64,000 nucleotides of DNA from Pseudomonadota bacterium. Lineage in GTDB: Bacteria; Pseudomonadota; Gammaproteobacteria; Steroidobacterales; Steroidobacteraceae. Shown here piece after piece: positions 1-9,502 of this stretch. The notes below the pieces were generated by a model. The model searched no databases. It was not told the DNA's origin and worked only from the letters and a program-made list of their open reading frames with translations. Position numbers and translations under genes: made by a program. Each line of letters starts with the position of its first letter. The stretch's first letter is position 1. The DNA is taken from NCBI GenBank assembly GCA_023423935.1, contig JAFAEQ010000005.1, positions 32,186 to 96,185 of the forward strand, given 5' to 3'.

Positions 1-1
1 A

Positions 2-88
2 CAAGCCACGTTCGTGGCGACGCTGGAACTGGAAGGCACCCCGCCGAAAGTGGACTCCGTGCGCATCCGCTTCTATCACGTGAAGTGA
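2..88 (+). CDS. C-terminal fragment of an unknown protein
   Basis: An open frame enters from the left edge and stops with TGA at 86-88. It gives 28 residues ending in IRFYHVK, with alternating hydrophobic and charged residues that suggest beta-strands. Codon choice matches the surrounding genes. Too little is present to assign a family. Confidence 0.5.
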   Translation, partial: QATFVATLELEGTPPKVDSVRIRFYHVK

Positions 89-157
89 ATCTTCGTTCGC
101 AGGGTGCTCGTCGCGCGGCCTGCCTACGATAAAGATTCTCGTCGTTTGAACCACAGA

Positions 158-330
158 ACAGACGGATTCCTGCCTTCGCAGGAATGACATGAGAAAGAAG
201 CCGTGGGTTTCGTCATCCCCATGGAGTTTCGTCATCCCTGCGCAGGCAATGCGCAGGCAGGGATCCATCCTCTCCGAACCCAACAGAGCAGACGCATTCC
301 TGCCTTCGCCGGAATGGCACGAGAGAGAAG
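158..330. repeat. Pair of short palindromic repeats (REP-like)
   Basis: Two direct copies of a ~42-bp unit lie at 158-200 and 289-330. Each has the palindromic core ATTCCTGCCTTCGCAGGAAT or a one-base variant, followed by a shared purine-rich tail ending in AGAAG. Between them, at 239-261, TGCGCAGGCA occurs twice in a row. I see no convincing gene between 89 and 441; this intergenic stretch consists mainly of these repeats. Confidence 0.6.
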
Positions 331-441
331 CAGTTCAGCTCAGTGGTGATTCGTGACCTCCGCGTGTCCGCACACGCGCTGTGACCAACCCGCTGCTGCG
401 TCATTTGCCTGTCATGCGTGCGTGGCTTACTTCGCCGCAGC

Positions 442-639
442 ATGACGCCCTCTCATGATTCGACCAGTACGATCGCGGCACTCGAGCAGCACGTCCACTG
501 CCTGAGTATCTGCGACATTCACCTGAGTGCGCGGGCCTGTCAGACGTTCTGCGTGCTCGAGTTCCAGTGCGCGTGCGGCGACCGATGGTTCTGGCGACAC
601 AACGACGTCATGCAAATGCTGCTGCGGAGCGCTGCATGA
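442..639 (+). CDS. Small Cys/His-rich protein, candidate gene
   Basis: This 65-codon frame starts at ATG 442 and ends at TGA 637-639, overlapping the ATG of the glycosyltransferase gene by four bases (ATGA). Third positions are strongly GC-rich, as in real genes here. The product is unusually rich in Cys (six) and His (six), including CDIHLSARAC and QCACGD, which could bind metal. I recognise no family. The overlap suggests translational coupling. No good ribosome binding site precedes 442, so it may also be a chance frame. Confidence 0.4.
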   Translation: MTPSHDSTSTIAALEQHVHCLSICDIHLSARACQTFCVLEFQCACGDRWFWRHNDVMQMLLRSAA

Positions 640-1682
640 AAATCATGATCGTCACTGACGCTTGGGAGCCACAGATCAACGGCGTCGTGCGGACACTCAA
701 GTGCACATGCGCCGAACTGGAGGCGATGGGTCACACGGTCGGGTTTCTGACGCCTCTCGAATTTCGCACCGTGCCGTGCCCCACCTATCCCGACATTCGT
801 CTGTCGTTGTTTGCGACCCGGAAAGTTCATCGTCGCATCCGCGAGTTCGATCCCGACGCGCTGCACATCGCTACGGAAGGTCCGCTGGGCGTGGCGGCGC
901 GGCGCTTCGCGCTCAAGAACCACATGCCTTTCACCACTGCGTATCACACCCGGTTCCCCGAGTACGTGCACGCGCGCTTCGCATTGCCGTTGTCCTGGAC
1001 CTACGCCTTTCTGCGCTGGTTTCACGGCCCGTCCAAAGCGATCATGGCCCCGACGCCTGTCGTGATGCGCGATCTGGAAGGGCAGGGATTCTGCAATGTG
1101 CGGCTGTGGACACGCGGTGTCGATCACACGATCTTTCGACCTCAGCGCGTCAAGCGACTGAACACAGCGCCGCCGATCTTCCTCTACGTCGGACGTGTCG
1201 CAGTCGAGAAGAACATCGAAGCATTTCTCGAGCTCGATCTGCCGGGGTCGAAATGGGTGGCAGGCGTCGGTCCCGCACTGGAGAAATTGCGGACGCGTTT
1301 CCCGCAAGTGAACTACCTGGGCGCTTTGAATCAGCACGAACTCGTGCAGGTCTACGCTTCGGCCGATGTGTTCGTGTTTCCGAGCCGCACCGATACGTTC
1401 GGGCTCGTCCTGCTGGAGGCGATGGCCTGTGGCCTGCCCGTGGCTGCGTACCCAGTCACGGGACCGGTGGATGTGATCGCGGATAGCAATGTCGGCGCGT
1501 TGCACGAGGATCTGCGCACAGCCTGCCTGCACGCAACGCAGCTCAACCGCGACGATGTGGCGAGATATGCGCAGCGCTTCTCATGGAGAGCAGCCACCCA
1601 ACAGTTCCTGAGTCATCTGCATCCACGCACAGACGCACGCGGCGGATCCGGTGCGCCACTTGAGAAAGCGTACGGCGGATAG
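636..1682 (+). CDS. Glycosyltransferase family 4 (GT-B fold)
   Basis: A 348-residue nucleotide-sugar glycosyltransferase. The N-terminal Rossmann half begins MKIMIVTDAWEPQINGVVRT, typical of GT4 enzymes such as the mannosyltransferases MgtA/PimB and SqdX. The C-terminal donor-binding half has FLYVGRVAVEKN near residue 185 and the E-x7-E type signature in SRTDTFGLVLLEAMACGLPV near 248. ATG 636 is preferred over the in-frame start at 567 because GGAG lies at 626-629 and the homologous N-terminus begins here. Likely a cytoplasmic or membrane-associated step in glycolipid or polysaccharide synthesis; donor and acceptor cannot be read. It overlaps the small ORF upstream by 4 bp. Confidence 0.88.
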   Translation: MKIMIVTDAWEPQINGVVRTLKCTCAELEAMGHTVGFLTPLEFRTVPCPTYPDIRLSLFATRKVHRRIREFDPDALHIATEGPLGVAARRFALKNHMPFTTAYHTRFPEYVHARFALPLSWTYAFLRWFHGPSKAIMAPTPVVMRDLEGQGFCNVRLWTRGVDHTIFRPQRVKRLNTAPPIFLYVGRVAVEKNIEAFLELDLPGSKWVAGVGPALEKLRTRFPQVNYLGALNQHELVQVYASADVFVFPSRTDTFGLVLLEAMACGLPVAAYPVTGPVDVIADSNVGALHEDLRTACLHATQLNRDDVARYAQRFSWRAATQQFLSHLHPRTDARGGSGAPLEKAYGG

Positions 1683-1805
1683 CGTACGGGCCCCGTGACG
1701 CGCTGCCTTCATCTCCAAGACGATCGAGCCATGTGCCGAGGAAACGCAGTTCGACTCTGACGCATCAACACAGTGGGCTCCATCTGCTTTCCCAAGGTGT
1801 TTCGT

Positions 1806-2816
1806 ATGCGCATGACAAAAAGAGTGGCCCTTATCGCCGGGCTGACGCTCCTCAGCATTCAAGGCTGGTCGGCCGACCTGCTGGGCCCTGCTGAACAAGC
1901 GGAGGTAATACGCGCAGCCGCCGATTTGATCGAAGCGCGCTATGTCGACGCGGAAAGAGGCAAGGCAATCGCCGGTCAGCTGAGAAAGTCCACGTCGCGC
2001 TGGCGCACTCAGCGCGACGGTGCCGAGTTCGCCGAGGAAGCCACCCGGTACCTGCGCGAGGTATCGCGGGATGGCCATCTCGGATTGAGCTACAGCGCCG
2101 AACCTCTTGCGGACGAGGCCGGCGAGGCTGAGTTCAACGAAGCAGAGATGAATCGCTGGTATGGGCCTCAGGTCAATCACGGGGTCGAGAAGATAGAGCG
2201 GCTCGCCGACAACATCATGCTGCTCGAGCTGCGCGTGTTCCCACCGCCAGCCATGGCCGGCGACGTGTTCGCGGCGGCGATGACTGTGGTGGCACAAGGC
2301 GATGCATTGATCATCGATCTGCGACAGAACGGTGGAGGCGCGGATACCGTCAATCTGCTCACGGGATATCTGCTCGAACCCGGCAGCCCGCTGAGCGGCA
2401 GCTATACACGTCCCACTCACCAGCGGACTTACGCGACATCTCCGACTTGGGTGCCAGGACGCCGCTTCGGCTCGAAGAAACCGCTCTATGTGCTCATCTC
2501 TCACAAGACGTTCTCTGCCGCGGAGGCCCTCGCCTATGACCTGCAAGCGCTGGCGCGGGCAACGATCGTCGGTGAAACGTCCGGCGGTGGTGCACATCCA
2601 TTCGAGTATCGCCGCATCCATCCGCACTTCGCTGTCGATCTGCCCGAGAGCAAGTCGATCAATCCGATCACCAACAGCAATTGGCAGGACGTCGGCGTAA
2701 AACCCGATGTCGCAGTACCGGCGGACCGCGCGCTCGACAAGGCGCTGCAACTTGCGCGCGCGACGCTGAAGCAAAGCGCCGCACAGAGAACGGATGAAGT
2801 ATCGCCCACGCGCTAA
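1806..2816 (+). CDS. S41 family (tail-specific-like) serine peptidase, exported
   Basis: Predicted periplasmic or secreted peptidase of 336 residues. A signal peptide (MTKRVALIAGLTLLSIQGWSA) is followed by an N-terminal helical domain. The S41 core has LIIDLRQNGGG near residue 165, the nucleophile in SHKTFSAAEALAYD near 235 and GETSGGGAHP near 257. No PDZ domain is evident, as in the IRBP-like members of the family. Start 1806 is chosen because AAGGTG lies at 1793-1798; 1812 is a close alternative. The substrate is unknown. It is convergent with the downstream GST gene. Confidence 0.85.
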   Translation: MRMTKRVALIAGLTLLSIQGWSADLLGPAEQAEVIRAAADLIEARYVDAERGKAIAGQLRKSTSRWRTQRDGAEFAEEATRYLREVSRDGHLGLSYSAEPLADEAGEAEFNEAEMNRWYGPQVNHGVEKIERLADNIMLLELRVFPPPAMAGDVFAAAMTVVAQGDALIIDLRQNGGGADTVNLLTGYLLEPGSPLSGSYTRPTHQRTYATSPTWVPGRRFGSKKPLYVLISHKTFSAAEALAYDLQALARATIVGETSGGGAHPFEYRRIHPHFAVDLPESKSINPITNSNWQDVGVKPDVAVPADRALDKALQLARATLKQSAAQRTDEVSPTR

Positions 2817-2931
2817 AGACACCCATCGCGGGAAGGATTTTGAGTTCCGCAGTCGAGACTGAGCTCGCGCAATACCCTTCGCGAAATACGGTGGCCGCTT
2901 CCGGCGCGCGAACCGCGCACTACGCAAGCTC

Positions 2932-3582
2932 CTACGACCGAGGGATGGGCGGAAGTTCCGGCGCGACGAGTCCCCGAAACGGATCGGCCCACGCTTCGAT
3001 CGCTTCCAGTCGCGCATACCAATTGCGGACCGCGGGAAACTCATCGAGCGGCAATCCCGCAACGTCGTTGAACGGCAGGAACGCCGCCGTCCGAAAATCG
3101 GCGTAAGAGACTTCATCGCCCAGCAGCCACACGCGATCACTCACATGCGACTCCAGGATCGCTGCCGACTCGCGAAATCTGCGCAAGCCCTCTTCGACCA
3201 GCCCCTGATCGAGAGGCCCAAGCCCGTACCGCTGCTTGGTGCCGCGTTCGAAGTGCACCATGTCGCACGCGTACATGAAGTTCGCCTTCGCCCAGCTGAT
3301 CCAGCGAATCATGTCGGGCTCGTCATCGCCCGTGCGCCAGAAATTCGATTGCATGAGACGCGATAAGCGGCACGCGATGGCATCCGTCTCCCACAGACTC
3401 TTGTCGCCTTCGACCATGATCGGCAATGACAGATTTGGGTTCAGCGGACGGAAACGGTCGGCCTGACCCGGCGCGAACGGCGCCGCATGTTCGAATTCGA
3501 CGGGCGCACGCAGATGACGCGCGACGGCTACTGCAAGCCGTGGATTTGGATTTCGGCTGAAGAACAGTTTTATCGACTTCAT
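2932..3582 (-). CDS. Glutathione S-transferase family protein
   Basis: 216 residues with the two-domain GST layout. The N-terminal thioredoxin fold begins MKSIKLFFSRNPNPRLAVAV, with Ser9 in the usual catalytic position of bacterial beta/zeta-type GSTs, and has LPIMVEGDKSLWETDAI for the glutathione-binding loop. An all-helical C-terminal domain contains LGDEVSYADFRTAAF. Likely a cytoplasmic transferase or peroxidase acting on electrophiles; the substrate is not predictable. It is a single-gene unit convergent with the S41 peptidase gene. Confidence 0.85.
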   Translation of the reverse strand: MKSIKLFFSRNPNPRLAVAVARHLRAPVEFEHAAPFAPGQADRFRPLNPNLSLPIMVEGDKSLWETDAIACRLSRLMQSNFWRTGDDEPDMIRWISWAKANFMYACDMVHFERGTKQRYGLGPLDQGLVEEGLRRFRESAAILESHVSDRVWLLGDEVSYADFRTAAFLPFNDVAGLPLDEFPAVRNWYARLEAIEAWADPFRGLVAPELPPIPRS

Positions 3583-3789
3583 CTCGGAGCCCTTTCGTCA
3601 TGTGCAGGCCGCAACAAGGACGGCCGCTGCCCCACCATGCCGACACGGCCGAAAAAATAAACGTTCGCGCCTTTACGTGCGCCCGTTGCCCATGACATAA
3701 ACGGATCGCGCGGCCCCATCGAACGATCCCGACGCCGCACGCAGAGCGCTACGCATGTGCAAGTCGAACTGCAAACTGGAATGCGCGAC

Positions 3790-4191
3790 ATGAAGCACGA
3801 AATTCAGGTACTGAAGCAACTCTTCGATGCGATCAATCGCAATGACATGGAAGCGATGATCCGCGATTTCGATCCGCAGATCGTGCGCATCGAGCCCGAG
3901 GGCCATTCCACAGCGGGTACGTATCGCGGGATTGCAGCAGTGCAGGCGCAGGTGGCGCAAGGACGCGGAACCTGGGCCGAGGGCACGTGCGATCCGGAAG
4001 AGTTCCTGACGAAGGCCGACAAGGTCGTCGTCTATCTGCACGCGCGAGTTCGCCTGAAGGCCACGAACGAATGGGTGGGCGGACGATTCGCCGACGGATT
4101 CACCTTTCGCGACGGCAAGATCATCGAGTACCAGACCTTCTGGGAACGCGCCGACGCGCTCGAGTGGGCTGGCATCGAAGATCCAGCCTGA
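3790..4191 (+). CDS. NTF2-like / SnoaL-like protein
   Basis: 133 residues with the cone-shaped NTF2-like pattern: an N-terminal helix (LKQLFDAINRNDMEAMIRDF), strands around RIEPEGHSTAGTYRG, and a closing strand pair GRFADGFTFRDGKIIEYQTF. Members act as small isomerases, hydrolases or steroid-binding proteins, so no reaction is assigned. ATG 3790 fits the usual N-terminus of the family; ATG 3781 and 3757 are in-frame alternatives with no better ribosome binding site. Not obviously in an operon. Confidence 0.75.
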   Translation: MKHEIQVLKQLFDAINRNDMEAMIRDFDPQIVRIEPEGHSTAGTYRGIAAVQAQVAQGRGTWAEGTCDPEEFLTKADKVVVYLHARVRLKATNEWVGGRFADGFTFRDGKIIEYQTFWERADALEWAGIEDPA

Positions 4192-4461
4192 GCTTGCTCC
4201 CCGCAACAGTCATACGCGCAATCGACTGATCTTAAGATCGTTGCACGCGCCGGCTTGCACAGCAGTAAGCCTCTCCACAACGCGCGCTCCCTTCGCCTCA
4301 CCGGAAATAGCGGCGACGGCTCGACGCACGTCTTTTGCGATCTTCCAGCTGACATCCAGCACGTTTCGACTGAAACACAGCGCGTAACACGCCGCAAAGC
4401 AGCAGCCGATATCTTCGACGAGGTCACAGGACAAAGCGTTCGCCGATAGTCGCCTCAGAGA

Positions 4462-5327
4462 ATGAACATGCGAAATGCGCCGCTCACCTGGAACGTTCTC
4501 ACAGCGAAACGACCGGGCCTCGCACGCGATCTGCCGCACGCGCGACCCGAGCTCACCTGGGTAGCCAACTCGGCGACGCTCATCTCGGGTAAACGCGACG
4601 CAGTGTTGGTGGACACCTTCCTCACCAGCGATAACTCGCGAGCTCTGCTCGAGTGGGTCGTTGCGAGCGGCAAGAATCTCATCGCGGTCTTCGTGACGCA
4701 TGCGCATGGCGATCATTTCTTCGGCCTCGCGCCTCTGCTCGAGCGCTTTCCGCAAGCCAGGGCGCTGGCAACTCCGCAGGTCGCACAGGCGATGCACGCA
4801 AACCTTACGCCCGAGTGGATCGATGGGTTCTGGCGGAAGCTGTTTCCTGGACAGATCCTCAATGAGCTGATGGTTGCCGATCCGCTGGAGAACGGTCGCC
4901 TTGAGCTCGAAGGCGAAGCATTGATCGCGTGGACACGGGGCATACCGATACCGCGCCCTCCTCCAGTCTGTTCGTGCCTTCGATCGGCCTGATCGTCGCG
5001 GGCGACGTGGTCTACAACGGCATCCATCCCTATCTTGCCGAGTCGAATGCGCAGAGCCGCCTCGAATGGATCGCAGCACTCGACAAACTCGAAGCGCTCG
5101 AACCGCAGGCCGTGGTCGCCGGACACAAAGTCCCCGAGAACGCCGACGATCCCGCCGACATTGCGAGGACCCGACAGTACCTGCGCGACTTCAACCGCAT
5201 GGTGGAGCGCACGACGACGGCGCTGGAGCTCTACGAGGCGATGCTCGAGCTGTATCCGGATCGAGTCAATCCAGGCTCGCTCTGGGGCGGTGCAAAAGCT
5301 GCCAAGAATGCATCCGCTTCGAGTTGA
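4462..5327 (+). pseudogene. MBL-fold metallo-hydrolase, disrupted by a one-base frameshift
   Basis: The first frame (4462-~4930) encodes the N-terminal half of a metallo-beta-lactamase-fold hydrolase, with LVDTFLT and the zinc motif VTHAHGDHFFG near residue 77. It then goes out of frame and stops at 4992. The next frame continues the same protein with DTGHTDTAPSS, VPSIGLIVAGDVVYNG and VVAGHKVP to TGA 5325-5327. The join lies near 4929-4931, where GCG-TGG-AC looks like GCG-GTG-GAC minus one G. Together they give about 288 residues, the usual family length. Either a recent pseudogene or a sequencing error; both halves keep good codon use. AGAG precedes ATG 4462. Confidence 0.82.
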
Positions 5328-5424
5328 TCGATCGGATCACGCGCACGAACTTCGCGGCTCGCTCATTCACGTGGGCCGAGCGCATGCCGCGGAGTTCGCT
5401 CTTTCATCATCAGAGGTCATCATC

Positions 5425-6201
5425 ATGAAAACAATCATCGCAATCATCGCGACTGCCGGTGCACTGCTCACAGGCTCCGTCGCGGACGCAGCGAACGAAG
5501 GCCCTACGATCGTGCTCGTCCACGGCGCATTCGCCGATGCATCGAGCTGGAATGGCGTCATTCGGATTCTGGAGAAGGAAGGCTATCCGGTGGTCGCCGC
5601 CGCCAACCCACTGCGCGGCGTCAAGGCCGATGCAGCCTATGTCAGCGACATCGTCACCAGCATCGATTCACCAGTCGTGCTCGTCGGACACTCATACGGC
5701 GGAATGGTGATCAGCGGCGCCGCCAATGGACATTCCAAAGTGAAGTCACTGGTGTTCGTATCCGCATTCGCGCCCGAAAGCGGCGAAACCGGTTTGAGCC
5801 TCACCGGCAAGTTTCCAGGCAGCACGCTCGGCGCCACGCTCGCCAAGCCCGTCCCGCTGCCAACCGGCGGCAACGATCTCTATATTCAGCAGGACAAGTT
5901 TCCGGAGCAGTTCGCTGCAGACGTTCCGCGAGGTGAGGCACGCTTGATGGCGGCGACCCAACGTCCGATCGCAGAGGCCGCGTTGAAAGAACCTGCGGGC
6001 GAGCCTGCATGGAAGAAGCTGGAGTCCTATTTCATCTACGGCACGCTCGACAAGAACATTCCGCCGAAGGCGCAAGCGTTCATGGCGGAACGCGCAAAGT
6101 CGCGTGATACCGTCGTCATCGAAGGTGCATCGCACGTGGTCATGGTGTCGCATCCTGCCGAGGTCGCGAAGATGATCATGAAAGCCGCCGCGAACCGATA
6201 G
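5425..6201 (+). CDS. Exported alpha/beta hydrolase
   Basis: 258 residues. A signal peptide (MKTIIAIIATAGALLTGSVADA) is followed by a compact alpha/beta-hydrolase domain: oxyanion motif LVHGAFADASSW near residue 32, nucleophile elbow VGHSYGG near 90 and catalytic His in EGASHVVM near 235. The HGAFADASSW pattern is shared with small salicylate-esterase-like hydrolases common in proteobacteria. Likely a periplasmic esterase of unknown substrate. AGAGG at 5412-5416 supports this start. It lies 97 bp after the frameshifted MBL gene and may have been co-transcribed with it. Confidence 0.85.
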   Translation: MKTIIAIIATAGALLTGSVADAANEGPTIVLVHGAFADASSWNGVIRILEKEGYPVVAAANPLRGVKADAAYVSDIVTSIDSPVVLVGHSYGGMVISGAANGHSKVKSLVFVSAFAPESGETGLSLTGKFPGSTLGATLAKPVPLPTGGNDLYIQQDKFPEQFAADVPRGEARLMAATQRPIAEAALKEPAGEPAWKKLESYFIYGTLDKNIPPKAQAFMAERAKSRDTVVIEGASHVVMVSHPAEVAKMIMKAAANR

Positions 6202-6243
6202 ATTAGGTTCAGGCCCCAGGGGCTCTTCTCCAATCGTGGGTTC

Positions 6244-6293
6244 GGGTTCGGCTTCAGCCGAACAGCATCGCCCTTCTCCCGCGCGGAGAAGGG
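6244..6293. terminator. Two hairpins between convergent genes
   Basis: A palindrome GGTTCGGCTTCAGCCGAAC (6244-6262) is followed by a stronger hairpin with stem GCCCTTCTCC/GGAGAAGGGC and a CGCG loop (6270-6293). They lie between a + strand and a - strand gene end, fitting a bidirectional terminator. The first hairpin belongs to the palindromic repeat family seen again at 20.8 and 29.6-30.0 kb. Confidence 0.55.
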
Positions 6294-6336
6294 CACTTCC
6301 AGTGAGCCGCCAATCGTGCGCGCGCGTGCGCTGCAA

Positions 6337-7134
6337 CTATCCGTTCACGACACCCTGCTTCTGCAGCTTCAGCGACGGGTCGTACTCGCTGCTGGCGATG
6401 TCCTTGAAGGTGAGGATCTCAAAGAGCTTCGCGGAGGCGCCGTCGTAGAAGCCGGCCTGGGGCGCGAAATCTTTCGGATTACGGAAGGTACCGAACAGGA
6501 TGTCGAAGAGCGGCAGATCCGAATAGTTGTAGTGATGCACGCCCCGTGCATGGTGGATGCTGTGACTTTCGGGACGCTGCACGATGTAGCCGAGCCATTG
6601 CGGCGTGCGGATGTTGGTGTGCTGAAAAATGGCCAGGAACATCGTGGCATATAAGAAGTAAGTGACGGCCTGCGCGCTCAACCCCACGACCAGGGTGAGG
6701 CTGAGGCTGCTCAGGAACGTAAACCCGACGACGTCGAGCGGGCTGAAATAGAACGCACCAAAACTGTCCACGCGCTCCGCGCTGTGATGCATCTGGTGGA
6801 AGGTGCGCCACAACCAATGATTTCTGTGCATGGTGCGGTGATACACGTAAACCAGCAGCTCGAAGATCAGCACCCCGATCAGCGCACCGACGAACGGATT
6901 CAGATCTTCGAGATTGAACAGTTGGTACCGTGCGAGGGCGTCCGTCCAGAGCAACGGCAGGTACGTCGAGGCAAAAAAGTAGAAGACAAACACGGCCACC
7001 GCCCGGGGTATCCAGCCTTTGATCCTCGGCAGAGGTCTTGCCTGAAACAGGGCCTCGACCAGGATTAACCCGCCATAAATGGCCAGTGCAGTCAGCGAAA
7101 TTGGATCCAGCAGAATCTCAAGCGGCGTGGGCAT
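6337..7134 (-). CDS. Sterol desaturase / fatty acid hydroxylase superfamily membrane protein
   Basis: 265-residue integral membrane protein with the diiron histidine boxes of the ERG3/FA-hydroxylase superfamily: YHRTMHR, HQMHHS and SIHHARGVHHYNYSD, and about four to five membrane segments. Members hydroxylate or desaturate sterols, hopanoids, carotenoids or lipid chains in the inner membrane using oxygen; the substrate is unknown. Start 7134 is chosen over the longer frame because GGGAGAG lies just upstream. Divergent from the winged-helix/TPR gene with a 199-bp shared upstream region, so that regulator may control it. Confidence 0.88.
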   Translation of the reverse strand: MPTPLEILLDPISLTALAIYGGLILVEALFQARPLPRIKGWIPRAVAVFVFYFFASTYLPLLWTDALARYQLFNLEDLNPFVGALIGVLIFELLVYVYHRTMHRNHWLWRTFHQMHHSAERVDSFGAFYFSPLDVVGFTFLSSLSLTLVVGLSAQAVTYFLYATMFLAIFQHTNIRTPQWLGYIVQRPESHSIHHARGVHHYNYSDLPLFDILFGTFRNPKDFAPQAGFYDGASAKLFEILTFKDIASSEYDPSLKLQKQGVVNG

Positions 7135-7333
7135 GACACTCTCCCTTCGAGTGGACTTGGAGTGCGCCAAGCTTCGGATGAACCGCCTCCGCCTCGCATA
7201 ATGGCCCGATAATCTTTCGCTAATGTCTTGATAACGATTCGCGGCCCGTGTCTGCTACGGGTCCATTTCGCCACGGCGCGTGCGCCGCGGTATCGGACGT
7301 TGTCGAGGCCTCATCAGAAAGCGACCGGTTGCC

Positions 7334-9226
7334 ATGAAGTACCAGGTGGCGGAATACATCATCGATACGGCGCGGTATCGCATCACGACGGGCGGCGTCC
7401 CCGTCCCGGTCGAACCCAAGGTGTTCGACCTGCTGGTGTACCTGATCGAGCATCGCGACCGGGTGCTGTCCCGCGAGGAGCTGTTTCAGAAGGTCTGGGA
7501 CGGCCGCGAAGTGTCGGATGCCACGCTGAGCAACCACATCAAGAGCGCCCGCAAGATCCTGGGTGACAGCGGCGAGCTGCAAAGGACGATCCAGACGATC
7601 CGCGGACGCGGCTATCAGTTCGTGGCCCCGGTCGAGGACGTGGCCGACGACCCCGCCGAACCGAATACCGTCAAAGTAGCCTCGGGCTCCTCACCCGAAG
7701 CCGAACCGGACAGAGTCCGGCCCGCTTGGCAGATCCCTTTCGCAGTCGCGATCCTGATCGTGTGCGCGGCCGCAATATTCGGCGGATCCTATTTCAAGCC
7801 TCAGCCCGCGCCTCCCCGCTCCGAACTTCCCTACGTCCTGGTCGTGCCCTTCGATGTTTCTGGCGATGCGCCGGACACGTGGCGCCCCTTCGCAGATCAG
7901 ATGACGCGCCAAATGATCCGTAACTTGCGCAAGATCTCGGGCCTGAGGGTCATACCTCCCTCCTCCGCCTTCGCGTTCAAGGACAACAAGGCGCGCGAAC
8001 ATATCCGCGACCAGCTGCCGGACGTGCGTTACGTGCTCGATGGAGTCATCAGCGTCTCGAGCGGCAATGCATTGCGCGTCACCGCAGAGCTGGAAGATTT
8101 GAACGAAGGGCGGCTGGTCTGGGACAAGGACTACGAAGGCCGCACCGACACCACGAACCTGTTCGGCATGCAGTCCGAGCTTGCGGCTGCAGTGTCCAAC
8201 TCGCTGAGAGTCGCGGTGCTCGCCGACGAACAACGAGCGCTGCGTGAGTTTCCCACCAGCAATCTGAAGGCCTACGAGCTCTATGTGGCGGGTCGTCATC
8301 AGCTCGATCTCGTCAGTCACGAATCGCTGCCTCGCGCCATCGAGCTGTTCAATCAGGCCATCGCGCTCGATCCGTCATTCTTCGACGCCTATATCGCTCG
8401 CAGCGATGCCTACCGTCAGCTGTTCGCGTATTTCGAGCCGCCGGTGGAGATGCTGCCCGCAGTGATCAACTCGCTCGCCGAGGCTCAGGAGCTCAAGCCC
8501 GATTCTGCGGAGGCGTGGTCTTCGCTCGGCCTCACCTATGTGATGGCGTGGCGCTGGAAAGATGCCTGGATCGCGCTCAACAAGGCGAAGCGCAGCGACC
8601 CCACGCTCGCGCAGACCGAGCTGGGCTTTGCGCTGTATTACTCCGGCCTGGGCGAAGCTGAGAAAGTGAAGCGCGCCCTCGCTGCAGCCAATCGTCTCGA
8701 CCCGCTCAACGTCGAGATGGCGGATTGGGGAACCTGGGCCCTGTTCATGGTCGGCGAAAGCGAGGCCTCACGAATCTGGGCCGAGGAAAAGATGCGACAG
8801 CACCCGGAGATCGGCGTGATCTACTCAGGCGCCGGCGTCGGTGCGCATATCGCGGGCGACCACGATCGTGCTGTGATGCTCGCGGAGCGCGGCGTCGCGA
8901 TTGACGGCTCACCGGTTGCGATGATCATGCTCGCTCAGGCCTACGGCGGCGCGGGACAGAAAGACAAAGTGATACCGCTGCTGGAAAAAGCGGCGAGCGC
9001 CGGCACGTATACCTGCCCTTACGAATCCGCGGCGGCTTATCTGACCCTGCCTGACCACGACCGGGCAATCACACTCCTGAATGAGGCTGTCGAGAAACGC
9101 TCCAACTGCCTCATCTTTCTGCGCACCGACCCGCGCATGAAAGCGCTGCACAGCGATGAACGTTACAAAGTGTTGCTGCATCGAGTCGGACTGGATGACG
9201 CGTCGATCGCAACGTATCAGCGATAA
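7334..9226 (+). CDS. Winged-helix (OmpR/CadC-type) membrane regulator with TPR domain
   Basis: 630 residues. Residues ~1-100 form an OmpR-type winged helix (VEPKVFDLLVYLIEHRDRVL, DATLSNHIKSARKILGD, IQTIRGRGYQFV). A single membrane segment (PFAVAILIVCAAAIFGG) lies near residue 140. A periplasmic part follows, with a TolB-N-like region (LPYVLVVPFDVSGD) and TPR-like repeats to the end. This is the CadC-like one-component layout in which a periplasmic sensor controls a cytoplasmic DNA-binding domain. The trigger is unknown. ATG 7334 starts the wing domain directly; no strong ribosome binding site is seen. Confidence 0.85.
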   Translation: MKYQVAEYIIDTARYRITTGGVPVPVEPKVFDLLVYLIEHRDRVLSREELFQKVWDGREVSDATLSNHIKSARKILGDSGELQRTIQTIRGRGYQFVAPVEDVADDPAEPNTVKVASGSSPEAEPDRVRPAWQIPFAVAILIVCAAAIFGGSYFKPQPAPPRSELPYVLVVPFDVSGDAPDTWRPFADQMTRQMIRNLRKISGLRVIPPSSAFAFKDNKAREHIRDQLPDVRYVLDGVISVSSGNALRVTAELEDLNEGRLVWDKDYEGRTDTTNLFGMQSELAAAVSNSLRVAVLADEQRALREFPTSNLKAYELYVAGRHQLDLVSHESLPRAIELFNQAIALDPSFFDAYIARSDAYRQLFAYFEPPVEMLPAVINSLAEAQELKPDSAEAWSSLGLTYVMAWRWKDAWIALNKAKRSDPTLAQTELGFALYYSGLGEAEKVKRALAAANRLDPLNVEMADWGTWALFMVGESEASRIWAEEKMRQHPEIGVIYSGAGVGAHIAGDHDRAVMLAERGVAIDGSPVAMIMLAQAYGGAGQKDKVIPLLEKAASAGTYTCPYESAAAYLTLPDHDRAITLLNEAVEKRSNCLIFLRTDPRMKALHSDERYKVLLHRVGLDDASIATYQR

Positions 9227-9502
9227 CGACGGCATCGCGCAAACCGGAGGACGCTCCTTGAGATGTCCTTGCAACACACTCGGTGATCATCGGCCGCGGA
9301 TCAGATGATCCAGTTCTGCTCTCGTCCTCGTCATGCGCTGTCGCGGAAAAAACCTGACGAAGGTCGGATGTAATTCGGGATTGCGACAGGTGCACTCTGT
9401 GACACTTTCCGTTCGTGGTACTTTCCTGCATCCCCGGTCGATGCACGCGAAGGTAAAGGGACATGAGTCGCGCGAGTGGGGAACTTTGGAGGTATCGTCG
9501 AT

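Noticed and set aside
4210..5079. 289-codon minus-strand frame over the broken MBL gene and its upstream region
   Set aside because: Its main part is antisense to the zinc-motif region. The tail 4210-4450 had some coding look but no start signal or family match.
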